IMG/VR virus record: IMGVR_UViG_3300026321_000027
Span: 1-20,746 of that record
Strand: one strand, 5' to 3'
DNA from: a virus
DNA: 20,746 nt
This document shows positions 1 through 7,788 of this stretch, piece after piece (within the stretch, counting starts at the first letter, position 1; each line of letters opens with the position of its first letter). The notes beneath the pieces were generated by a model. It did not search any database. It worked only from the letters and a program-made list of their open reading frames with translations, and was not told the DNA's origin. The position numbers and the translations under genes were made by a program.

Positions 1-3000
1 CGAAGAAAGCATAGACTCTTGTCCTAGGCTTCATTCTTTCAACGTTGAATGCAACGTTACGACTTCTGATCCAAGGGATCGCTGTCTGTGATAACTGGAA
101 GTCACCCAAAGACTTTTTATCAATCTTGGGAACCACCTTAGTTCTAATACCTTGTCTTGCCTGGTTGTTAACAACCCTCCAAGTCCTTCTTTCATGTACA
201 AACAGTGCTGCTCTACCCTGTCCATGACCCAATCTACCGAGTCTACGACCACCTGCACTGAATGAACCTGATCTATTTCTAAACTGTGATGATGATATTA
301 GTGACTCACCTGTCCAGTTAGTCTTCCATGATCCCCACTGTATAGGTGCGAATCCATCTCCATCAATCTGCATATCTCTTGCAGTAGCAGAGAAGTCTCC
401 TTCTACGTTCTCTACCCTAGCTGGCATACGCTTGGTATCTACCCAGTCATCAGATGCTGGAGTAAGATCTACACGTCCAATGAATGTGAAAACGTTGAAT
501 GGGTTTACATTCTCTGTCCTAGATGCATATGGTTGAGTAATGATTGCTAGATCATCCCAAGGCAATAGTGCCATGTTACCAGTAGTCTTAACTATATTAG
601 TAGAAGACGAGGTATTTAAACTAAGTGGGACGTTAGTTGTAAAGTGTGATGGTCTTAGATGACCCTCTTTAAAGTCAAGGGAGCACTTGTAGTCAACGTT
701 GAGTACGTCACCGACATTATGGTCTGTGAAGTCATCAACAACGTAACCGTTCTTGAGACGGTCAAATCCGTTATCGTCATAGGTCTTGGTGTTATCTGCT
801 TGGACTTCAAGTAGAGATAGAGAAGTATAATATTCTACATGCTCTATTCTTGTCTCAAGATCACCAATATCCTTCATAGTATAACGACGGATAATCTCAG
901 GGTTAATGAGGATATCTCTTTCTACGTCATAAACATAAGGACGGTATTCAAGCTGTGCTAATAGCATAGCATTGTCAATCTCGTCAGGTGGTGGTAGATC
1001 CTCAGAGGATACACCGTTAACTATCTTAAGTTGATTGTCATGTGTTAAGTATAGTTTATCTGCACGAGGTAGGTAGTATGAGTAATCCATACGGATCTCA
1101 GTATTTACCTTCGGTATGTCAAAGATAGTTGATCCACCTGCACCACCAGAGGTATCAAATGCCCTTGCTGAGAAGTCTAGAGATGCACATTCTACTAGGA
1201 ATGGGTTAGATACCGTGCCATCTCTAGATGCCAACTCACCTACACCTGGACGGAAATCTACTTGGTCTCTTAAGAAGTTAATAGATCCATCCAACTTATA
1301 AGTCGGTATTTCTGAATAACTTATACCTGTATATGATTGAGAGGCAAAGTAATCTCCAGATGATTCATGTACGAAGTAGTCAAATATAATTAACAGTTTA
1401 CGAATTGGAGGTGTATACTGTGGGTATCTTGTAATCTTAGATACATCATAGAAGTGTGCTTTCTGCCCTGCTTCTAATGTATACTGAGTGGTTACAACCT
1501 TACTACCCCTAGTTACAGATCCCTCTGCGTCATCAATAATAGCAGTCAATGCATTACCATCGTCATCCTGGCCATCAATAGTCTCACCAGCGGCAAATGG
1601 AATCTCATTCAACTGCACAACATACAATCTTAATGTTGAGTTGATAAATTGAATTACCCTACCACGTGCTCCAGAAGTCTTACCAATAACAACAGATCCG
1701 TTGTCAAAGAAGGTCGATTCTGTTAGTACTAGGTATGGTGGACTAGCATCATTATCATTCTCAGACTCATATACAGCGTGGATGTTATATACATCATTCA
1801 ATGCAAATGAGATCTCTTCATCCTCAATACGGGTGCCGTACAGGTTACCATAGGCAAGACCATACTTAGGTTGGTCATTGTTAATTCTTGTGCGAAGGAC
1901 GTTAAGACATCTCATCTTAGCAGCAGTCTTAATCTTCTTCGATACAATATTCTTAGATATCAATGCTGTTAACTTAACAGTGTTAACATTTGCTAGACCG
2001 TCAATAGTAACTGACTGTCTGTCAGCACCAAAGGTAACTGTTAATGTACCTAATTCATTGAGTGCATCAATGTTAAGGTTATCACCAACAGACCATGAAG
2101 ATCCTGATTCAGCAATGATAGTTAAGATATAGTTTTCATCATCTAGTGTTGCAAACTGCTCTGACTCAGGTAGTGAAACAGTAACACCACCAGATACAAC
2201 AGTCTTATTATTAAATGTCCTGTATACAAAGAATGATTCATCAGCGATTGCCTTCATCGATGTCCTAGGACAGTCAATTGACAATTCACCATTCTGATAA
2301 TCCTTTTGGAATACGAAAGGACGTAATCTTGCTAGTGTAGTTACCTCACCGTCAGCGTTACCACTACCTTTCTTAAGTCCAGTCTCTACTAACGCATGTT
2401 GTTGTAGGTAATCAAAGATGTATGATGACTGACCTGTAGCAGCATTAGCAGCAGTAGTATTAATAGCACCAGGATCTACTCTCATAATTCTAAGAGTATT
2501 CTCACCTTCGTCTGAAGTATTAGTTGATGTTACTACTTCACCTGGACGTAGGTCTTCTGCAAACTTAGTTCTAAATCCTTCTAATCTACCGTTACCTGCA
2601 CTGTCGATAGTAACAGTTGCACCCTCAATAACTCTTACATCATTAAGCATCCAGTTACAACCAAATACTACAGTACCTGCTGCACCAGAGTTTTGTCTAC
2701 CAATACACTTTCTAGTATCAGTTAGGTTATATGTGTGTGCTGCCTCTAGTGTACCAACAACTCGGCCATCACGCTCGATAACCTCGCCATTTATGAAGGC
2801 ACCTGAGACTTGCTCAAGCATACAGTCTGTTGATGTTGGAGAAGATCCTTCGTCACCAACGTATCCTCTTGCCCTAGAAGTCCTTCCTACTAGCACATCA
2901 CCAACTGCTACAGAGTTATTACCTGCTGCAAAGTTGATGGCAGTAAACATGGTGGGATCCATTATCCATAGTTCCCATACTCCTGTTACAGAAGATTCCT

Positions 3001-4348
3001 GAAGTTGGACAGTACGTGCTCTACCAATCTTTCTACCTACCACAGTATTAGTGGTATTAAGTGTCCAATCATCATACAACTCAAGTGTCTGATATGCTTG
3101 TGATACACCCTCACCAGTTAGCTCAGGCCATCCATATACATCGTAGACCTTAACCATCTGTCCTAGACGGAATGCTAGGATAGCGTTATTTACTGATTCA
3201 AAATCTCTTGGTTTAGGAGCATCCACATATTGTGGCACTAGAAACTCAGTCCTATAACCCTTAACATATGCTCTACCTGGAGAGATCTCATATGTTACTA
3301 ATCCTTCAGAAGCAAGGTTCTTAGACTGTGTTGTGTCTCCTACTCTATAAACACCATTGTTAAATCCATCATCTAGACACTCTCTTGCTTTAACAGTAAA
3401 GGTGTCAATTACATAGTCACCACTTTCCTCAAAGGTTCGTCTTGCGAGAGATCTCTCAAGTTCTGAATATGCTGTGTGAGTAACAAACTGCTCAACTTTT
3501 GAGTTGTTAATACGCAGTAATTCAATGAAGTTTTTATCTGTCTCGTCTGCGATTGGCTTCTTAGTAAGAAAAGTCTTAATTCTAAATCTGTGACCACCTG
3601 GAGCAGAATAGTTAGATGTCCCAGCCGCATTATCATTAAGTGACGGATCATCCTCTGGTGTAACGATTGATTCACTAACGTCAAGTCCAACTCTATATGA
3701 GGGGTTATTAGTGTATTGATCAAGTATGAGATATGATGACGGTACATCTACGAAGTGTCCTCTTATAAAGTATACACCAGCATTAATATATGCTGTAGAA
3801 GCGACAGCAGTTGCATCAGTAGGAAGTAACTGAGCGAATGGAGATCCAACCTCGATCAATGTAGTTCCGAAGGTTATTTCATTTTCGGCCAATAACTGCT
3901 CGTTGGGCTGAAATGTCTTGATACCAGTGCCACTTACAGTATCACCTGACTCAACATACTTAACGTACAGTGTGACGTATCCCTTAGTACTCTCTGTGGA
4001 AGGGATTGAATATAATACTTTTGCTTTAATACCTGTTGTGATACCCTCGATAATCTGACCATTTATCTGGGTACGATATGTCTCAACGTCTACTCCTAAG
4101 AAAGACTGTTGTACGACAACTGCTTGTACTTGAAGATCATAACCTACCTGACCTGGTATGACCATAGCACCTTCTCTAAAGAAGTGCTGTCCAATCGATT
4201 CCATCTGATTCTGGAGAATCGACTGCATAGTCGTGAGTTCTCTTGCCTGGATAGGATATCCTGGTCTGAATAAGACTCGGTAAAAGTTTTTATCCTTATC
4301 GAAATCGTCAAAATAAGGACTAATATTTAGATTAGTATTCTGTGGCAT
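1..4348 (-). CDS. DUF4815-type phage structural protein, C-terminus cut by the window edge
   Basis: I translated the minus strand from ATG at 4348 and read 1449 codons to the left edge without a stop, so the 3' end lies outside the window. The N-terminus (MPQNTNLNISPYFDDFD, then FRPGYPIQARELTTMQSILQ within the first 50 residues) matches what I remember of the DUF4815 family of tailed-phage virion proteins; family membership is from memory. Further along there is a 'GKTSGARGRV' module followed by 'FAAGETIDGQ' (encoded near 1560-1710), and near the edge 'NVERMKPRTRVYAF', a motif I associate with large phage tail or fibre proteins. No signal peptide or membrane segment is evident. It starts 4 bases after the gp8 stop, without a clear Shine-Dalgarno sequence, suggesting translational coupling to gp8. 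By position downstream of gene 8 it occupies the slot of T4 genes 9-12 (baseplate periphery and fibres). That role is inference; I see no residue-level similarity to T4 gp9, gp10 or gp11. Confidence 0.88.
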   Translation of the reverse strand, partial: MPQNTNLNISPYFDDFDKDKNFYRVLFRPGYPIQARELTTMQSILQNQMESIGQHFFREGAMVIPGQVGYDLQVQAVVVQQSFLGVDVETYRTQINGQIIEGITTGIKAKVLYSIPSTESTKGYVTLYVKYVESGDTVSGTGIKTFQPNEQLLAENEITFGTTLIEVGSPFAQLLPTDATAVASTAYINAGVYFIRGHFVDVPSSYLILDQYTNNPSYRVGLDVSESIVTPEDDPSLNDNAAGTSNYSAPGGHRFRIKTFLTKKPIADETDKNFIELLRINNSKVEQFVTHTAYSELERSLARRTFEESGDYVIDTFTVKARECLDDGFNNGVYRVGDTTQSKNLASEGLVTYEISPGRAYVKGYRTEFLVPQYVDAPKPRDFESVNNAILAFRLGQMVKVYDVYGWPELTGEGVSQAYQTLELYDDWTLNTTNTVVGRKIGRARTVQLQESSVTGVWELWIMDPTMFTAINFAAGNNSVAVGDVLVGRTSRARGYVGDEGSSPTSTDCMLEQVSGAFINGEVIERDGRVVGTLEAAHTYNLTDTRKCIGRQNSGAAGTVVFGCNWMLNDVRVIEGATVTIDSAGNGRLEGFRTKFAEDLRPGEVVTSTNTSDEGENTLRIMRVDPGAINTTAANAATGQSSYIFDYLQQHALVETGLKKGSGNADGEVTTLARLRPFVFQKDYQNGELSIDCPRTSMKAIADESFFVYRTFNNKTVVSGGVTVSLPESEQFATLDDENYILTIIAESGSSWSVGDNLNIDALNELGTLTVTFGADRQSVTIDGLANVNTVKLTALISKNIVSKKIKTAAKMRCLNVLRTRINNDQPKYGLAYGNLYGTRIEDEEISFALNDVYNIHAVYESENDNDASPPYLVLTESTFFDNGSVVIGKTSGARGRVIQFINSTLRLYVVQLNEIPFAAGETIDGQDDDGNALTAIIDDAEGSVTRGSKVVTTQYTLEAGQKAHFYDVSKITRYPQYTPPIRKLLIIFDYFVHESSGDYFASQSYTGISYSEIPTYKLDGSINFLRDQVDFRPGVGELASRDGTVSNPFLVECASLDFSARAFDTSGGAGGSTIFDIPKVNTEIRMDYSYYLPRADKLYLTHDNQLKIVNGVSSEDLPPPDEIDNAMLLAQLEYRPYVYDVERDILINPEIIRRYTMKDIGDLETRIEHVEYYTSLSLLEVQADNTKTYDDNGFDRLKNGYVVDDFTDHNVGDVLNVDYKCSLDFKEGHLRPSHFTTNVPLSLNTSSSTNIVKTTGNMALLPWDDLAIITQPYASRTENVNPFNVFTFIGRVDLTPASDDWVDTKRMPARVENVEGDFSATARDMQIDGDGFAPIQWGSWKTNWTGESLISSSQFRNRSGSFSAGGRRLGRLGHGQGRAALFVHERRTWRVVNNQARQGIRTKVVPKIDKKSLGDFQLSQTAIPWIRSRNVAFNVERMKPRTRVYAFF

Positions 4349-4352
4349 TGAA

Positions 4353-5873
4353 TTAGAACTCGATTACGATTTTGATATCTTCTATCTGGTCACCAGCACG
4401 AGTGATAGCTCCTCTGTTATCTATGTAGATAACGTCACCAGAGTTAGGATCAACTTCTGCTTTTGCATAACCATTAGTGAACGCCATACCTAGATCGTAT
4501 TCTGCATTGTTAATAACCCTTGTAGAGGATCCTGAAACAATTGGGAAGTTGATGTCTGGGTCAGCAGATGCACCTGAAGTAGCACCCACAATTGGGTTAC
4601 CACCTTCAAATTCGATTAGGTTACCAGTAAATTCTGGGAAGATACCGTCAACTCTATTCTGATAATACTTCAGCACCTTAGTGGTACTGTTCCATGATAT
4701 AACACGTCCTCTTGCTGTTACCTGTTGTCCACCAACAGTACGAGATTGTGTGATAATCTCATCTGTCTGGAAGTTACCAGTAAACGTCGGTGCAAAGATA
4801 GACGCTTTTGTTGCACTCAATGTTAAGTCTGAAGTTAACTCTTGAGTACCAAACTTGTTAGGATTAATTACCAAACCAATACGACGATAGTCGTTATCAG
4901 TCGGGAAGTCACCAGATCCTTCATCATAGGTGAACTTAGTGTTGATCATTACACGGAAACCACCCAACTCAGTTGCTGGAGAAGCACCATGTCCCATCGA
5001 TGGTGGAATAACAACTTCAACGCTACCACCAGTACCTGTACCAGCACCAATACCGTTGACTTCATCGATGATTACTTTACCAAAGGTGTATCCACTACCA
5101 CCAGATGTCACAGTAGCAGAGGCAATTCTACCACCATCAACTACAAGTGATACCCTACCACCTACACCGTCTCCTTTAATAGGGACGTTTTCATATGTAC
5201 CATTGTTATAACCACTACCAGATGAACCGATAATGATAGTATCAATCTCTCCACCAATAGCATCTGCTACAACAGCAGTATCTTCGAGCACAGGCATGTA
5301 CTCATTAGAGAAGAATTTTAAGACTTGACCAACAGGGATCGTGTACATATACTTCCAACGGTAGCCATCAGCAGTTGTGATAATGCTGGTGGACGTTCCT
5401 GTAGGTTCACCGTTAGGATCAGAAGGAGATGTGCCGTTGTAAATGCACTTGTATACTTGATAGGACGAGTTAACAACGTAGAAATCCGAGTCGTATAACT
5501 TCGTAGCACCTGAAGATGCGGTCTTAGTCGAGGAGTAATCATGACGGTACATATCATAGACATAACCCAATCCACCAGTGGTTTGCTCTGGGGGAATCCA
5601 GTCGGTACGCCTGACTACCTGAATAGTGTCATTTGCTAACACTCTCTTCAGGGAGATCATATCCGAATAGTCATCCGCAAATTCTTGGAATGAGTCTACT
5701 GGGTCTGGAGGTGCATTCTCATTGTCCCACGGTTGTGGTCTGCCAATGAACACGTAAAGGCGATCCCTAGCACTACCTGCCAACAGGTCAGATTGCGTAG
5801 GATCTGGTCCTTCAAGTGCTTTCCTAAACCTTTCGGCAGTAAAGATTCTAAATTGGTCGGTAAGTAACGCCAT
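4353..5873 (-). CDS. gp8: Baseplate wedge subunit gp8 (T4-like), enlarged
   Basis: This 506-residue protein is a homologue of T4 gp8, which joins gp7, gp10, gp6 and gp53 in the baseplate wedge. Collinear matches recalled from T4 gp8 are: IGRPQPWDNEN at 43-53 (T4 FGRSEPWSSNEN), VVRRTDW at 86-92 (T4 VIPRRDW), VYKC at 140-143 (T4 VYRC), ADGYRWKYMYTIP at 168-180 (T4 GDGYVWEYLFEIP), NEYMPV at 190-195 (T4 NEYIVV), GLVINP at 333-338 (T4 SIITNP), and the C-terminal IYIDNRGAITRAGDQIEDIKI (T4 IYMENRPPIIMAMDQTEEINI). It is about 170 residues longer than T4 gp8 (about 334). The extra length sits in two blocks, about 200-300 (two GSGY beta repeats) and about 350-450 (a 'GNFQTDEIITQ... ARGRVISW' and 'GATSGASA' module). 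The ATG at 5873 follows AGAAGG, 12 bases upstream, and a late-promoter-like octamer. Confidence 0.93.
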   Translation of the reverse strand: MALLTDQFRIFTAERFRKALEGPDPTQSDLLAGSARDRLYVFIGRPQPWDNENAPPDPVDSFQEFADDYSDMISLKRVLANDTIQVVRRTDWIPPEQTTGGLGYVYDMYRHDYSSTKTASSGATKLYDSDFYVVNSSYQVYKCIYNGTSPSDPNGEPTGTSTSIITTADGYRWKYMYTIPVGQVLKFFSNEYMPVLEDTAVVADAIGGEIDTIIIGSSGSGYNNGTYENVPIKGDGVGGRVSLVVDGGRIASATVTSGGSGYTFGKVIIDEVNGIGAGTGTGGSVEVVIPPSMGHGASPATELGGFRVMINTKFTYDEGSGDFPTDNDYRRIGLVINPNKFGTQELTSDLTLSATKASIFAPTFTGNFQTDEIITQSRTVGGQQVTARGRVISWNSTTKVLKYYQNRVDGIFPEFTGNLIEFEGGNPIVGATSGASADPDINFPIVSGSSTRVINNAEYDLGMAFTNGYAKAEVDPNSGDVIYIDNRGAITRAGDQIEDIKIVIEF

Positions 5874-5894
5874 TGTAAACGATTGCCTTCTTTT

Positions 5895-5902
5895 TATTTA
5901 TG
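5895..5902 (-). promoter_or_regulatory. Putative T4-type late promoter (CATAAATA)
   Basis: Read on the minus strand the octamer is CATAAATA. T4 late promoters use TATAAATA, and T4-like cyanophages are reported to use NATAAATA. It lies in the 33-base gap between the stop of the 626-residue gene and the gp8 ATG, the longest intergenic gap here, and is followed by an AAAAAGAAGG purine stretch. It would drive gp8 and the downstream DUF4815-type gene from the phage late sigma/sliding-clamp machinery. The sequence match and position are seen; activity is inferred. Confidence 0.55.
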
Positions 5903-5906
5903 TGGG

Positions 5907-7787
5907 TTATTCATCCTCATTTCTGACGGCTGTGGTATATTCAACGGAATATATCTTTGCCGTAGCACCAGAGGTGTTTCCTTGTAGTGTTTCACCCACT
6001 GTCCATAGGTATGTGGTACCATTCGGAGAAACAATATCTTTGATAGTTAATGTATGTAAGTCTTCATTACTACCTATCACAGGTCCAGCTGTAATACCAG
6101 TAGAATGAGCAGTCATACTTGAAGTCTGGCCTTGGACTTGCTCAGTAGCAGTAAATGTATTGCTATTGATGTATTCAACAATTAGAGTAGCAGTAGATGT
6201 ATGAGTATCTCCATCACCTAGAGCACCAGCAGATTGGATAGTAGCAACTAGAGATTGTGGATTACCATCATATATCTGATCACCTGCTTGGAACAAGGTA
6301 GTGTTTTGTCCACCTAATGTTTCCTCTATACCATATTTAGACTCAGCGATACCACCATCTAAACAAATCTGGTTTTCAAACTCAGTACCAGTGTTAAGTA
6401 AATCGATAATACCATCACCTACACCGTCTAATTCATCATCATCTTCAAACTTTCTGTTAAGAATGAGACTTAATGGAGTAGTGAATGCAACGATATCACT
6501 ACCCTCAAACTCTACTAATGTATGAGGAGAGACACCAGTACCAGATGCTCCAGCAGTACCAGCAACGAATGCTATAATTTTAGACTTCTCATTGGATCTA
6601 CCACCATCAATAAACGCTAGTTCATCAACCTCAAAGGTTAAATATAGTGCTCTTTGTATGGGATCCCAGTCATATACTATGGCAACTCGGTTATTAGAAG
6701 ATTCAATTACCCTTCTAACCTTATCAGTTACCTGAAAACTGTATGCAGTTAACCCTGTATTTGGATCATCCTGTAAGTTATCTAATATAACCTTCTGGTC
6801 AAAACGGAAGTTAACACCTCTATCACAACCAGTGAAGGAATCATAATCGTCACCATTTGATACAGCAGTCTTACCTGTATATCTTATAATCTCTCTACCT
6901 ACTAGTAACTTACCAGATCCTGCATATGGATCAGTAGTCTGCACAGTTAATGTGCCAGTACTAGAGTTAACGTTGCTAGTTAATCCAGTTATATCATATA
7001 CAGTAGAGTTAAGAGACTGTCTATTTCTTGCCTCTCTTATCAGGTTAGTATCTCTAGTAAAGATGATCTCTGGAGGAGTAGTATATCCACCTCCACCTGT
7101 CAATAGACTGATATTGGTAATCTTACCAAGGTTTATAAATGCCTCAGCAGTAGCACCAGATCCACCACCTTTAATAATTTGTATAAGAGGTGGAGTCTCA
7201 AAGAATTCACCTTGATTGGTTAAAGTAATAGATGAAACTTCACCAAATTGGTTAACGTTAGCAACACCTGTTGCACCTTGGCCACCACCACCGCTGATGA
7301 TGATATTTACGTCTTCCTCTGTGTAGTTTCTACCCTGCTCTTGTATAGCAAGACTGGTTATCAAACCTGTTACTGGTACTAACTCAGATCCAGATCCACC
7401 ACCTCCAATTATCTCAGCAGAAGCATCATAATACTGATCACCAGGTGTGGTCATCTGGATGAAATCTATACCACCATCTCCCTTAAGGAAGATCTTACCA
7501 TCTGCTGAATGATCTGAACCATCATCTTCTATCTTTAGACGTAATGGATCATATCCCTCACCAGGGTCTAATACTTCTACAGCAGTTAATTCACCTAGGT
7601 CACCTTCAATGACTGCTCTTAATACTGCGTCTCTAATAGGTGTACCACAATTCTCAACCCTTAGTCTTGGTGGATCATTAGGGTCATATCCACTTCCTTT
7701 TTCCTGTACATAAACATCCCTTACCCCAAATATACTATTGAATATTGGAATTATGGAAGCACCGCTACCTGGGACTGTTCTTGTCAT
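5907..7787 (-). CDS. Virion structural protein with glycine-rich GY..PP beta repeats
   Basis: A 626-residue protein I cannot name. Residues about 23-245 hold six degenerate repeats of a beta-strand, 'GxGY' turn, 'xPP', strand and 'GGGGSGA' turn (GSGYDPNDPP at 31-40, GEGYDP at 77-82, GDQYYD, GRNYTEED, GEFFETPP, GGGYTTPP at 232-239), which suggests a repetitive all-beta shaft. Residues about 295-325 contain LLVGREIIRYTGKT followed by FTGCDRGV, a module I associate with marine T4-like phage structural proteins. The C-terminus carries TVGETLQGNTSGATAKIYS, a module also seen in the gp8 insertion and the DUF4815-type protein. It begins 1 base after the stop of the fibre-like gene (TAG T ATG), so it is probably translationally coupled. 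Because it lies immediately before gene 8, where T4 has gene 7, it could do a gp7-like job in the wedge, but I see no gp7 motif and hold that loosely. Confidence 0.9.
   Translation of the reverse strand: MTRTVPGSGASIIPIFNSIFGVRDVYVQEKGSGYDPNDPPRLRVENCGTPIRDAVLRAVIEGDLGELTAVEVLDPGEGYDPLRLKIEDDGSDHSADGKIFLKGDGGIDFIQMTTPGDQYYDASAEIIGGGGSGSELVPVTGLITSLAIQEQGRNYTEEDVNIIISGGGGQGATGVANVNQFGEVSSITLTNQGEFFETPPLIQIIKGGGSGATAEAFINLGKITNISLLTGGGGYTTPPEIIFTRDTNLIREARNRQSLNSTVYDITGLTSNVNSSTGTLTVQTTDPYAGSGKLLVGREIIRYTGKTAVSNGDDYDSFTGCDRGVNFRFDQKVILDNLQDDPNTGLTAYSFQVTDKVRRVIESSNNRVAIVYDWDPIQRALYLTFEVDELAFIDGGRSNEKSKIIAFVAGTAGASGTGVSPHTLVEFEGSDIVAFTTPLSLILNRKFEDDDELDGVGDGIIDLLNTGTEFENQICLDGGIAESKYGIEETLGGQNTTLFQAGDQIYDGNPQSLVATIQSAGALGDGDTHTSTATLIVEYINSNTFTATEQVQGQTSSMTAHSTGITAGPVIGSNEDLHTLTIKDIVSPNGTTYLWTVGETLQGNTSGATAKIYSVEYTTAVRNEDE
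7053..7721 (-). repeat. Six glycine-rich GY..PP protein repeats
   Basis: In-frame repeats within the 626-residue structural protein (residues 23-245), spaced roughly 35-45 residues. Each ends in a run of glycines in the later copies (GGGGSGS, GGGGQGA, GGGSGATA). The first two and the last two copies keep the GY or PP signature best; the middle copies are eroded (DQYYD, RNYTEED). Single repeats of the same kind appear in gp8 (GSGYNNG, GSGYTFG) and near the C-terminus of the giant protein (GDGYTDRP, GVGYTSP). Confidence 0.75.
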
Positions 7788-7788
7788 A

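Noticed and set aside
3409-3747. 112-codon minus-strand open frame within the DUF4815-type gene
   Set aside because: It overlaps entirely with the 1449-codon frame and its Leu/Thr-rich translation looks like an out-of-frame reading of that gene.
4324-4331. TCTAAATA on the minus strand, identical to the octamer at 10902-10909
   Set aside because: It lies inside codons 6-9 of the DUF4815-type gene, downstream of its start, so it could not serve that gene. It also shows that the one-mismatch motif occurs by chance, which lowers confidence in the two similar sites.
5874-5906. Terminator in the largest intergenic gap
   Set aside because: No inverted repeat followed by a T run is present in the 33 bases; the A-rich stretch fits the late promoter and leader instead.
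5907-7787. Calling the 626-residue protein T4 gp7 by position
   Set aside because: The only support is adjacency to gene 8; I see no recognisable gp7 motif, so the name is not assigned.
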